In this document: in pieces, positions 49,301 through 60,800 of the stretch | How the letters are laid out: every line of letters begins with the position of its first letter | Position numbering within the stretch: position 1 is the stretch's first letter | DNA from: Lindgomyces ingoldianus | Lineage: Eukaryota; Ascomycota; Dothideomycetes; Pleosporales; Lindgomycetaceae | Reading direction: 5' to 3' | DNA length: 64,000 bases | Assembly: GCF_010093535.1 (NCBI RefSeq) | Contig: NW_022985205.1 | Span: 100,161-164,160 of the forward strand | Notes under the pieces: generated by a model | Database searches by the model: none | What the model was told of the DNA's origin: nothing | What the model saw: the letters and a program-made list of their open reading frames with translations, nothing else | Program-made: the position numbers and the translations under genes

Positions 49301-51421
49301 TAGGTTATTTACTAAGCTTAAAAGTTATCTAGTAATTATATAGACATTATATTAAAAGCTTATTAAACTTATTTTAAAAAAAAGCTATATAATAAGTTAT
49401 AGTAGTTTTAAGAGACTATTATTTTTAAGTTAGTGTGTTTTTAAAGAGCTAAAGCTTAGTTTATATTAGAAATTATAACTATATAGATTTTATAATCTAG
49501 TTATTAAGCTAGAGTTATAAATAGAGTAGGTTTTATATAGTAGATGTCTATCTACTATTTAAGTCCTAGTTTATGTCTAAATTAAGTAAGTAAAAATTTT
49601 ATAAAAGCTTTTTTTTTTAAGTTTAAGTAGTTATTAAATTATTTTATGTAGCTTATTTTAGTAAAAGGCCTAGCTTATTAGCCTTACTTAGGTAGTTCTT
49701 CTCTAGGTTATTAAAAAGTAAGTCTAAAAACTTTTTATATTAAGTGCTACTTAAGTGTTATTTAGGTGTAAGTATAAGCATATATCTTAGCATTAAAAAG
49801 AGTTAAAGTTTAGAACTTACTTTTAGTAATTAAAAGTAACCTTATGCTAATATAGCTATAGTTATTTTAGAATTAGGTTATAACATTTTATGTTTATTAC
49901 ATAAAGCTTAATCTGCTCCTTATAGTGTTAGTAAGTAATTATAATAGTTATAGTATAAAAAAGAAAACTTTTTTTAAGTTATTTTCTATTAAATCTAGTT
50001 AAGTAAATTATTTAAGTAAGTAGTGTTAATTAAAGATTTAGTTTACATGCTAGTTTTTTATTAATATAACCTATACTATTTACTTTTAAGTTAATAAAAG
50101 CTTATATTAAAGCTAATATAGTTTTTTATTATAAATATATAAGAATATTAACTTAGTACTTCTAGTTATTAGTAAAGGACTTAGCTTATAAGTTAGTAGA
50201 AATCTAGTGTTAAATTAGTTCTAAAAGGCAACTTAGCTCTAGAATAAGCCTTTTTATAGGCTCTTACTACTATAGCTGCAGCTATGTTAAAAGTAGTAAA
50301 AAAAATTAAGGCTTAAATATAAGTTAAAGCTCTTATAAAAATAAAATTAAAATAGTAAAGATCTTTAATAAGTGCTAGCAGCACTACTTACATAGACTTA
50401 AAGAAAAGAAATAGAGTAGTTTTAAAAGATATAACTATACTTACTATACTTAAAGTATTAACTTTTTTTTTTATAATTTTTACACTTTTTAGAACTAACT
50501 AAAGCATAATTTAAATTAATTTTTATTATATTAAAGTTCTTATTTATAACTACGCTAGTTTAGGGGTGTATTAGAGCTTGTACAGGGAGGAACCTTATGT
50601 TATTATTATAGGTAGTAATTAGGTTTACATACACATTAAGGTTGTTTAAAAGGGGTTCTTCTACTATAGCGTATTATAGTTTAGTTAAGAGGGAGTTATG
50701 TAAGGCTATAATTAAACTTATTTTATTTAGGCCTATATTAAATGTAAGTTAGTAAAACTTAGTAAAGTATAAAATAAAGCTTTTTTTTTTTTATTATAAA
50801 GTGTTTAGGTAACTTAAAGCTATTAACTTTTTATTTAAGTTTTTATAAGTTACTTATAAAAACACTATAAATTAATCTAAGTTAATAATATCTTTATTTA
50901 TTAGTAAGTTAATTAAAGCTATTATATTATAGTTAAGTTAAAAGTAGGCATATAGTAACTAGAAGTGTTTAGAGGGGAATTAGTCTATATTTTTTTTAAG
51001 TTTATATTAAAGCTTATATAAAAAGAAAAGTAAGTCTTTTTATTTTCTATTAAATAGTAGGGGATTAAAGAGTTAGTTAGATTTTATTACTAAGTTAGAA
51101 AAGTTACAGGTTATAGGTAGTGTTAGGCAGAAAAAAGTTAAGCTATCTCTAGACTTTTAGGTAAGCTTTAAGGCTAGTAAGTTCTTAGTTCCTACTACTA
51201 TAATAAAAGTTAAAGCAGAAATAAACTACTTAATAATATAAAGCTGTTTTTTAAAGTCTTTTTAAAAAGCTTTAAAGCTTATAATGTAGTAGCTTTTTTA
51301 TAAAGTAAGCGCTTTTTAAAAGGCTTTTTAGCTTACTTTAATAGCTTAAAGTTATATAAGTACTAAGCTTATTAAATTAGATTTAAAGGCTATTCTTAGC
51401 TAAAGTTTTAATATAACATAA
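46394..51421 (-). pseudogene. Dead Gag-Pol of Gypsy copy C
   Basis: A collinear, stop-filled copy of the copy B polyprotein read on the minus strand. The chromodomain-equivalent lies near 46560-46650 and the integrase core near 47330-47400. The reverse transcriptase YINNILIYS equivalent lies near 48825-48860, with PFSLANTPST to its right (48900-48960). It has no coding potential. Confidence 0.85.
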
Positions 51422-51739
51422 TGTTATAATTATGCACAAGTAAGGTTATAGAGCTTTATAGAGGTCTAGTTTAATTACTATGTAAGGTATTATAGTAAGT
51501 ATAAGATGTTATGTAAGAAATAAAAAAGTTTAAAAAAAAATTAGTAATTAAATACTTAGCTTAAAAGTCTAAGCACTTTAAGTATAAATTAAGCTTATTT
51601 TAGGTTTAGTTAGTGTTAAGGCAGTTTATGCTTAAGTTTATGTCTGTGTTGTGTTATGTTTATGTTAGACGTGCACTAATAATACTCTAGTACGCGTCTA
51701 ATACAGTTATGTCTGGGATCCGGGGAGGATACCGTGACA
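51422..51739 (-). repeat. 5' LTR of Gypsy copy C
   Basis: 318 bp. The outer end keeps GGATCCGGGGAGGATACCGTGACA; the inner end is TGTTATAATTATGCAC. Confidence 0.95.
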
Positions 51740-51911
51740 CTCACCACCAGTGGTAGTGGAGCAAGAGCATCAACTATCGCCACAGCGGCAATCGTCCCCA
51801 CCTCCCGAAGAGCCTGACTATGAGGTGGATATGAAGTATATTCTACGCGTGAATGTTGCCGCAAACTACAGTAAACTACAGCAACTTGCAGCAAACTGCA
51901 GCAACTTGTAG
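51740..51911 (+). pseudogene. 3' part of the gene split by Gypsy copy C
   Basis: It continues the frame of 45877-46075 after one CTCAC. It reads a Pro/Gln/Glu-rich stretch (PQRQSSPPPEEPDYEVD), then YILRVNVAANYSKLQQLAAN, and stops at TAG 51909-51911 inside the 10-bp array. That TAG lies where neighbouring units would give CAG, so it is likely a RIP product and the native protein was probably longer, with a Leu-Gln-Gln periodic tail. Joined length is about 121 residues. Confidence 0.68.
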
Positions 51912-51970
51912 CAAACTGTAGCAAACTGTAGCAAACCACAATAAACTGCAATAAACTGCAGTAGATTACA
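51861..51970 (+). repeat. Eleven-unit 10-bp tandem array (GCAAACTGCA type)
   Basis: Eleven consecutive 10-bp units; differences are mainly C to T and G to A. Thirty bases equal ten codons, so in the split gene it encodes a 10-residue periodic LQQ-A-N-C-S segment. Confidence 0.9.
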
Positions 51971-51975
51971 ACAAC

Positions 51976-52395
51976 GTACTTACTTCTACTAGTAATAGCT
52001 TTTTAATAATATTATATTAGTTATATATTTAATTATGTTTACGCTTAAGTTATACTATTTATATACTATTATATTAAATTATTTAGTTATTTAAATAAAA
52101 ATTTAAAAACTTTATATTAACTAAGTTTAGAACTGTTTATTTTTATAATTAAAATTACTTTTAAAAAAGTTATAAAACGTGTGCTAAAGTAAAAACATAA
52201 AAACTACTAATAACTTATTAAAATTAAAAATAACTACTAATGCTTAACTTCTAACTACTTGTAGATTTTAGTGTAAAATTTATAACACACTTTAGCTACA
52301 GCTAAAGTAAGATGTTTACTACTAAAGCTAAATAACTACTTACTTAATAATAGCTAAACCTACTTTCTAAAAGCTTAAAGTTAAAAACTTACTTA
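51976..52395. other. AT-rich sequence, no gene seen
   Basis: Stop-filled and TA-dense. Nothing could be assigned. Confidence 0.45.
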
Positions 52396-52400
52396 ATTTA

Positions 52401-52631
52401 TGTAACAAGGTTGGCATAGTCAACCACGTGGCCTTCTCTCGCTGATAGAGGTTTAGGCTAGGCTAGAGACAACTGCTAGTGCTAGTGCTTACCCTAGCAT
52501 TACCTATATATATATATATATATTATACTATGCGAGAATACTTAGCTTAAGTATTCTCGTGCGTACCTTTTAGTACAGTAGGAAAAGTTGTATAGTATTA
52601 GCTTGGCAGGCGGGGCGCCTACCTTATTACA
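52401..52631 (+). repeat. 231-bp solo LTR with hairpin, little RIP
   Basis: It starts TGTAACAAGG and ends CCTTATTACA (inverse with one C/T difference), flanked by exact ATTTA duplications (52396-52400 and 52632-52636). It contains a (TA)n run at 52505-52523 that could serve as a TATA region and a hairpin at 52533-52559. Apart from the TGTAACA terminus it shares nothing with the other LTRs here. Orientation is provisional. Confidence 0.82.
52533..52559 (+). other. 12-bp perfect hairpin in the 231-bp LTR
   Basis: CGAGAATACTTA (52533-52544) pairs with TAAGTATTCTCG (52548-52559) across a three-base loop. It may be an RNA 3'-end or packaging structure; the function is unknown. Confidence 0.75.
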
Positions 52632-52655
52632 ATTTATAGTTAAACTATAGTAATA

Positions 52656-53081
52656 ACGTACTTTATAGGCAAGTTGCTTACACACCTAAGTTACTTACTT
52701 TTACTAAGACCCTACTAAACTACTCTTTCTACACTAATGCATTTCTAATAACACTACTTAAACATGCTAAAAGAATATTAGATACAGCTTACACTTTAGG
52801 CTTTTAAAGAAAATGTAACACTTTTAAAATAAGATACTATAGGTATGTATAAAGTTTTTTAAAAGATAATAAATAACTAACACACTAGATAACCTTTATA
52901 AGCTAATTTTATAGCTAACTTATAAAGGCTAAGTAATAATAAGAAGTAGGTAATTATTAAGCACATACTTAAGCTATATGCGTAAGAATTTTCTTCTTAG
53001 CTAGTAGCTATAGCTAATATAGCTAATTTTTTATACACTAAGCATAATCTAGGCAATGTTAGCATAAACTAGCCTAGTATA
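52656..53081 (+). mobile_element. Fot1-like transposon left end, fragment e
   Basis: It starts ACGTACTTTATAGGCAAG after TA (52654-52655) and follows the complete copy to AGCCTAGTAT, where the TGTAACA element is inserted. Its right part is not found beyond that element. Confidence 0.8.
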
Positions 53082-53444
53082 TGTAACGGCGCAGGCAAGA
53101 CAATGGGTCCGAATGCGGTGGGAATCCACTCAGAGGCATATAGGAGTGTGTGGGGACTCTAAACCTAGGAATGCTATTAACACCTATAGGCCTTGTACAA
53201 AAGGATATTAGAAAACTACTAAGCTAGCTACAGAGGCAAGGTGCAACTAAATACATAAGGGAATAAGGGTAACAGCAAGGGGCAGGGCATAGTTAGGGCT
53301 AGGTTAAGGTTAGGGCTAATACAGGGGCCTTTTAGAGGTTCTAGGCAACCTAATAATTTATAAAAATTAAGTTAGAGTTAAAGCTAATATAAAGACTCTT
53401 TAGATAAGTTCTAGGCAACCTAAGATAAAATAAGAATTATTACA
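53082..53444 (-). repeat. 3' LTR of the TGTAACA element, 363 bp
   Basis: The outer (left) end is GC-normal (GCGCAGGCAAGACAATGGG); the inner (right) end is RIP-mutated to GAATTATTACA. Confidence 0.85.
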
Positions 53445-54081
53445 CTACTTCCCCCTTTATAGACTAATAGTCTCTATTAGTAGTAATTATAGTATAAAGT
53501 ATTACTATTATATTCTCTGCCTTTTTAAACTAAAACTAGTCTAATTTAGCTAGGTGTTCTTACTAAGTATTCCTTTGCACTGCTAGCAGTGTCCTCTAAA
53601 ACTAAACGCCACGCATGTAGTTATTAATTATTAGAGTAGTAAGTGTAGTTTATTAATTAGAGCTAATTTAGATAAGATAATAAGGTCTTTTTTATAAGTT
53701 TTTCTTTCTAAATTATACGCTATAAGGTAGGCTACTATCGCTTTAAAGAAGTTTACTTAAGTATGTTTAAAACTATAATTTAGTACTTATAAGCTAAAAG
53801 AAACCTTTTTTTATAAGTAAAAAAACTAATCTAACTAAAATACTTTTCTTTTAATAGCTGCACTAATAAAGCGCGCTTTAAATATAAAAAAAGCCTTCTT
53901 TTTATCTATCTTAAGAGTTTAAAACGCTTACTGTACCTTAGTCTTCTCTTAACTAGTAATAAAATAAGCTTATAAGAGCTTTATTATATCTTCTGCACTT
54001 TTAAACTAAAACTAGTCTAATTTAGCTAGGTATTCTAGCTCTAGATAATCCTTTGCAATACTAGCTATATGTCCCTATATT

Positions 54082-54380
54082 TGTAATAATTCTTATAAAT
54101 TGTTCTATTTTAAGTCGCCTAGAACCTCTAGAAGGCCCTTGTATTAGCCCTAACCTTAACTTAGCCCTAACTCTGCCCTGCCCCTTGCTGTACTTCTATT
54201 CCTTTATGTATTTAGTTGCACCTTACCTCTGTAGCTAGCTTAGTAGTTTTCTAATATCTTTTTATATAAGGCTTATAAGTGTTAATAGCATTCCTAGGTT
54301 TAGAGTCCCTACGCACTCCTATATGCCTCTAAGTGGACTCCTACTGCATTTAGACCTATTATCTTGCCTGCGCTGTTACA
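54082..54380 (+). repeat. Solo LTR, TGTAACA type, 299 bp, RIP-mutated
   Basis: It is flanked by exact ATATT duplications (54077-54081 and 54381-54385) and lies inside the minus-strand element of the same family. Confidence 0.87.
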
Positions 54381-54953
54381 ATATTAATGCTATGTGTGCA
54401 CACTTGCTTTAATAGTAATCTAAATTAATGTTAAGTCTATTTATAATAAAGGCTTACAATTATTTAAATATAAGTTTTTTACTATCTATAAAGATCTTAA
54501 TTTTAAGTGTGTGTTTAGTAAAGTAGATTTACTAGGTCTAAAAAGTGCCTAAAAAGTCTCTTACACTTAAAGTAGTAAAAAAAATATAGAGCGTTATTAA
54601 AAGTAATTTAGTAGTTAGTAAAAGTTAACTAGTAGTTTTTAGCTAAATTAGCTACTTAAGCTATACTTATAATTTAGTAATCTAATTATTAATAAATATA
54701 CTACTAGAGGTTAACTTTAAATTAGGTAAAAGTATAGCTTTAAGTGCTGCAGAAGTAGGTTTAGCTATTAACATAAATTATTAATTAACTCTAGAGGGCT
54801 TGCCTTAGCTAGAGCGTATTTTAATTCTAGAATTAAAGAGTAGTAGTTAGTTAGACATTAGCAGTTACCTTTAATTTTAATAAGTTATTAGTAGTCTTTA
54901 AGTTTCTACTTTAGCGCCTTTTTATAACTTTTTTAAAAGTAATTTTAATTATA
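54381..54953. other. Interior of the TGTAACA element, RIP-degraded
   Basis: Stop-filled; no protein family could be read. Confidence 0.45.
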
Positions 54954-56787
54954 ACGTACTTCACAGGTAAGTTGCTTACACACCTAAGTTACTTACTTTT
55001 GCTAAGACCCTACTACACTACTCTTTTTACACTAATGCATTTCTAATAACACTACTTAGACATGTTAAAGAAATATTAGATGTAGCTTACACTTTAAGCT
55101 TTTAAATAAAATATAATACTTTTTAAGTAACACACTGCAGCTATCTATAAGGTCCTTTAAAAAATAATAAGTAACTAACACACTAGATAACCTTTCTAAG
55201 CTAATTATATAGCTAACTTATAAAAGCTAAATAATAATAAAGAGTAGGTAATTATTTAGTATATACTTAAGCTAAATGTGTAAAAATTTCCCTTCTAGCT
55301 AGTAGCTATAGCTAATATAGCTAATTCTTTACACACTAAGTGTAATATAGGCTATGTTAGCATAAACTAGCTTAATATATTTATTAAGTGTTACTTAAAG
55401 CTTAAAGTAAAGTTTAAGTGTAAGTATAACTATAAAAAAGCTTTTTATAAAGATCTTATAGTAATTTAAAGCTAAGTATAGCATCTAAAATAATAACATA
55501 TATAACTTTAATAAGATAAAGTTTATAATAGGCTAAATATCTACTAAAGCAGTTATTATAAGTTTAGAAAAACAAGGACAGCTAAAAGCAGTCTAGCTAG
55601 GTGACTAGAAGTAGACAACAGCTATCTAAAGCATTAATGCTAAAAAGTAGGCTATTCTGCTTTTTATTATCTTTTAGGGTAGCAACTACTTTTTAAACTA
55701 GTATAAAAAAAATCTACTCTAAAATTAAGTTATTATAATCTTTAAGTATAGCTAAACTACTAATTAGCTTAGTCTAGACTAGTTAAAGCACTTTAACATG
55801 TATATAAAGAAGTGTACTATTAGTAGCTACTATTTACTAGTTATTAATAGCTATAAAAGCTATAACTTACTTTATTTTTTATAATACTATAAAAATAATA
55901 AGATTATTACTATTTATATGCCTTTTTACTTATTACACTTTTTATAGCTACTTAATGTAAGTTGTTTTACTCTTTTAAAAAAAGTATATAAGCGCTAAGC
56001 TAAAAACCCTATACATAACTAAATTACTTATATTATAAAGATAAAGTTTTTACTATGCTTTAAAGCAGCTTATAATACTATAATTACTTTTAGTAATATC
56101 TAAAAAAGGTTTTAAAGCGCTAGATTAGTTTCTTTTAACTTATAATAAGTTATAATAGGCCTTAATGTAAAGTTATGCACTTTATTACTACTACTACTTA
56201 TATATAATAAGCTTTAGTAGTTATAAACTTTAAGTAATACTCTAAAACTTAAGTTATAATTAATACTTATAAAAATAAAAATTTAGAAGTATATAAATAG
56301 TTTACTAACTTTTATATTTAAAGTGTTTAAAAAAGTCTTAAAAAGAGTAGTAATAATTACACATAAGCTAGTGTTAGCATAATAAAAAATTACTAAGCTT
56401 TAAGCAGCTAATAAGGCTACTACATAATATAAATTACATAAAAAAAAGTAGATTAAGGTAGAAAAAACTTTAATAATTTAAAAAAGCTTACACTTAATAG
56501 CTTTAAAAGAGTTTAAGGCGCGCAGTAATAGAAAAAAGGCAAAAAAGTAAGTGTAAGCTAAAGTAGGTAAGCTATCCTAAAGGCGCTATAAACAGTGCAA
56601 TTAGACTAGGCATAACGCGCAAATGTGTAAGTAAGAAGTAGAAGTAGTATTTAAATAATATTCTAGGCTATACTATACTATATAGTGCTAGAGCAGGTTG
56701 TTATAGGCTATAATAGAGTTTGTTAGGGTGGGATCTTAGCAAAAGTAAGCAACTTAGATGTGTGAGCAACTCGCCTGTAAAGTACGT
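54954..56787 (+). mobile_element. Full-length Fot1/pogo-like Tc1-mariner transposon
   Basis: 1,834 bp between TA dinucleotides (54952-54953 and 56788-56789), with inverted ends of about 60 bp (ACGTACTTCACAGGTAAGTT; AACTCGCCTGTAAAGTACGT). Length, TA target and content fit Fot1-type fungal elements. Confidence 0.88.
55290..56640 (+). pseudogene. Dead Fot1/pogo-like transposase
   Basis: A forward frame filled with TAA/TAG. The N-terminal DNA-binding region is recognisable around 55310-55470 (FIKCYLKLKVKFKCKYNYKK). Blocks matching the DDE catalytic part of the family are blurred between about 55540 and 56250. The sequence beyond about 56350 looks like the Lys-rich C-terminus, with a possible cysteine cluster near 56570-56640. 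No function remains. Boundaries inside the transposon are approximate. Confidence 0.7.
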
Positions 56788-56997
56788 TAAGGGATAAGAA
56801 GTTTTAAACCTAAAAGCTTTAGTTAACTAAAGGTTAATAAAATCTAGTCTATAAACTAAATAGTTTAATATAATAGTGTGTAAGTATTATAACTTAAACT
56901 AAATTAAACACGTCTTAGGCTTAGACATAGTTAAATAAATAATTAGTATAATATTATAATAAAGCTATTACTAGTAAAAGCAAGTTTTCTAATATAC

Positions 56998-57360
56998 TGT
57001 AACAGCGTAGGCAAGACAATAGGTCTAAATGCAGTAGGAATCTACTTAGAGGCATATAGGAGTGCGTGGGGACTCTAAACCTAGGAATGCTATTAACACC
57101 TATAGGCTTTATACAAAAGAATATTAGAAAACTACTAAGCTAGCTATAAAAGCAAGGTGCAACTAAATATATAAAGGAATAGAGGTAACAGCAGGGGGCA
57201 GGGCATAGTTAGGGCCAGGTTAAGGTTAGAGCTAATACAGGGGCCTTCTAGAGGTTCCGGGCGACCTGACAATTCATGAGAATTGAGTCAGGGTCGGAGC
57301 TGATACAGGGACCCTTCGGATAGGTTCCGGGCGACCCGAGATGGAACGAGAATTGTTACA
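56998..57360 (-). repeat. 5' LTR of the TGTAACA element, 363 bp
   Basis: The inner (left) end is RIP-mutated while the outer (right) end keeps GGTTCCGGGCGACC and GAGAATTGTTACA. It has the same length and duplicated block as 53082-53444. Confidence 0.85.
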
Positions 57361-57525
57361 GGATAGTCTAGAATCTATCCGAAGGGTCCCTGTATCAGCC
57401 CCGACCCTGACTCGACCTAGCTCCAACCCTGCTCTGCCCCCTGCTGTTACCTCTATTTCCTCTAAGTATTTAGTTGCACCTCTCTCTTATAGCTATCTTA
57501 ATAGTTTTCTAATATCCTTTTATAC
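57361..57525 (+). repeat. 5'-truncated TGTAACA-type LTR, first part
   Basis: It starts within the LTR (ATCCGAAGGGTCCCTG) and lacks the first 45 or so bases. It is split by Gypsy copy D at TATAC (57521-57525) and continues at 63187. Confidence 0.8.
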
Positions 57526-57843
57526 TGTCACGGTATCCTCCCCGGATCCTAGACATAACTGTATTAGACGCGTACTAGAGTATTATTAGTGCACGTCTGA
57601 CATAAACACAACACAACACAGACATAAACTTAAGCATAAACTACCTTAACACTAACTAAACCTAAAATAGGCTTAATTTATACTTAAAGCGCTTAGACTT
57701 TTAAGCTAAGTATTTAATTACTAATTTTCTCTTAAACTTTTTTATTTCTTACATAATGTCTTATACTTACTATAATACTTTACATAGTAATTAAACTAGA
57801 CTTTTATAAAGCTCTATAACCTTACTTATGCATAATTATAACA
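57526..57843 (+). repeat. 5' LTR of Gypsy copy D
   Basis: 318 bp. The outer end GGTATCCTCCCCGGATCC is preserved; the inner end is CATAATTATAACA. Confidence 0.95.
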
Positions 57844-60800
57844 TTACATTATGTTAAAACTCTAGCTAAAAATAGCCTTTAAATTTAATTTAATAAGCTT
57901 AGTACTTACATAACTCTAAGCTATTAAAGTAAGCTAAAAAGCCTTTTAAAAAGCACTTACTTAATAAAAAAGCTGCTATATTATAAGCTTTAAAGCTTTT
58001 TAAAAGAACTTTAAAAAATAGCTTTATATTATTAAGTAGTCTATTTCTACTTTAACTTTTATTATAGTAGTAGGAACTAAGAACTTACTAGCCTTAAAGC
58101 TTACTTAGAAGTCTAGAGATAGCTTAACTCTTTTTTACTTAATACTACTTATAACTTATAACCTTTTTAACTTAGTAATAAAATCTAACTAACTTTCTAA
58201 TCTTTTACTATTTAATAAAAAATAAAAAGACCTACTTTCTTTCTTATATAAGCTTTAATATAAACTTAAAGAAAACATAGACTAATTTTTTTTAAACACT
58301 TCTAGTTACTATACACCTACTTTTAACTTAACTATAATATAATAGCCTTAATTAACTTACTAATAAATAAAAATATTATTAACTTAGATTAATTTATAGT
58401 GTTTTTATAAGTAACTTATAAAGACTTAAATAAAAAGTTAATAGCTTTAAGTTACTTAAACATTTTATAATAAAAAAAAAAGCTTTACTTTATACTTTAC
58501 TAAGTTCTACTAACTTACATCTAATATAGGCTTAAATAAGATAAGTCTAATTATAGCCTTATATAACTCCCTCTTAACTAAACTGTAAGGCGCTATAGTA
58601 GAAGAACCTCTTCTAAATAACCTTAACACGTATGTAAACTTAATTACTACTTATAATAATAACATAAAGTTCCTCCTTATATAAGCCTTAATACACCTCT
58701 AAACTAGCGCAGTTATAAATAAGGACTTTAATATAATAAAAATTAATTTAAATTATACTTTAGTTAGTTCTAAAAAGTATAAAAATTATAAAAAGAAAAG
58801 TTAATGCTTTAAGTATAGTAAGTATAGTTATATTTTTTAAAACTACTTTATTCTTTTTTTTTAAGTCTACATAAGTAGCGCTGCTAGCACTTATTAAAAA
58901 TTTTTACTATTTTAATTTTATTTTTATAAGGGTTTTAACTTATATTTAAGCTTTAATTTTTTTTTACTACTCTTAACATAGCTGCAGCTATAGCAGTAAG
59001 AGCCTATAAAAAGGCTTATTTTAGGGCTAAGTTACTCTCTAGAACTAATTTAACACTAGATCTTTACTAACTTATAAGCTAAGTCTTTTACTAATAACTA
59101 AAAGTACTAAGTTAATATTCTTATATATTTATAATAAAAAACTATATTAGCCTTAATATAAGCTTTTATTAACTTAGAAGTAAATAGCATAAGTTATATT
59201 AATAAAAAACTAGCATATAAACTAAATCTTTAATTAATACTACTTACTTAAATAATTTACCTAACTAGATTTAATAAAAAATAACTTAAAAAAGGTTTTA
59301 TTTTTTATACTATAACTATTATAATTACTTACTAACACTATAAAGAGTAGATTAAGCTTTATATAATAAACATAAGATGTTATAACCTAATTCTAAAATA
59401 ACTATAGCTATATTAGTATAAAGTTACTTTTAATTACTAAAAGTAAGTTTTAAACTTTAACTCTTTTTAATGCTAAAATGTATACTTACACTTACACCTA
59501 AACAACACTTAAGTAGCACTTAATATAGAAGGTTTCTAGACCTACTCTCTAATAACCTAGAGAAAAACTACTTAAGTAAGGCTAATAAGCTAGGCCTCTT
59601 ACTAAAATAAGCTATATAAAATAATTTAATAACTACTTAAACTTAAAAAAAAAAAGCTTTTAAAAATTTTTTACTTACCTAATTTAAACATAAACTAGGA
59701 CTTAAATAGTAAATAAACATCTACTATATAGAACCTGCCCTATTTATAACCCTAGCTTAATAACTAGATTATAAAATCTACATAGTTATAATTTCTAATA
59801 TAGACTAAGCTTTAGCTTCTTAAAAATACACTAACTTAAAAATAATAGTCTTTTAAAACTACTATAACTTATTACATGTTTTTTTTTAAAATAAGTCTAA
59901 TAAGCTTTTAATATAACATCTATATAATTACTAAATAACTCTTAAGCCTAGTAAACAACCTAGTTATAGGCTACTATATAAAATATTACTAAATAAATTA
60001 AAAGTGCTTTAAAAATACTTTAATAAGAACCTAAAAAAAAGGTTTATTTAAGCTAGCTTTTTACTAGTAGTGTTACTTATACTATTTATAAAAAAACCTA
60101 GAAGTAGGCTTTAATTCTATGTTAACTACTAAAAACTAAATACTGTTACTATTAAAAACTAATACTTAATTCCCTTTTTATAGAAAACTTTAAGCTAACT
60201 AAGTAAAGCAAAGTATTTTATAAAGTTAAATATTATTACTACCTTTAATAAGCTAAAGATAGCAAAAGGTAATAAGTAGCTAATAGTGTTTTAGACCTAA
60301 TATAGACTATTTAAGTACCTAGTAATGCCCTTTAGCTTAGCTAACGCGCCTAGTACTTTTTAACATTTTATAAACAACTTACTCTAACCCTACCTAGATG
60401 TGTTCTGCATGATGTATATTAACAACATTTTAATCTACAGTAATAGCCTTTTAGAGCACAAACAGCATGTACACTTAGTGCTAAAGGCTATAGAAAAAGT
60501 AAGTTTATAACTTAATATAAATAAATGCAAGTTCTACTAATTAAAGGTTACATATTTAGAATATGTAATTTTTATAGATAGCATTTAAATAGACTGTATT
60601 AAGGTTTAGACTATGCTAGATTAGTAATACCTAAAAAACATAAAAAATATTTAAGCCTTTATAAAATTTACTAACTTTTACTAATAATTTATTAACAACT
60701 TTTTATAGTAAGTAAGCCTTATAATTACACTTACTAAGAAAAAGATTTAATTTAACTTTAACTTAAATTACTAATAGTCTTTTAACTAGCTAAAAAAAGC

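Larger units (their letters stand above)
46076..51739 (-). mobile_element. Ty3/Gypsy chromovirus copy C, complete, RIP-dead
   Basis: 5,664 bp with 318-bp LTRs and exact CTCAC duplications (46071-46075 and 51740-51744). It is inserted within a host-like reading frame, in antisense orientation to it. Confidence 0.95.
53082..57360 (-). mobile_element. TGTAACA-type LTR element, minus strand, with nested insertions
   Basis: Two 363-bp LTRs of equal length and the same internal duplication bound it, with a polypurine tract (CTACTTCCCCC on the plus strand) beside the left one. Removing the solo LTR (54082) and the Fot1-like copy (54954) leaves only about 1.4 kb of interior, too little for a polyprotein, so it is deleted or non-autonomous. 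Flanks GTATA and GGATA differ at one position, so the pairing is likely but not proven. Confidence 0.7.

Noticed and set aside
51676..51951. Minus-strand 91-codon frame
   Set aside because: It spans the LTR boundary at 51739 and the array, and is antisense to the split gene.
57341..57589. Plus frame of 82 codons
   Set aside because: It crosses three element junctions (LTR end, truncated LTR, copy D LTR), so it is a chance fusion.
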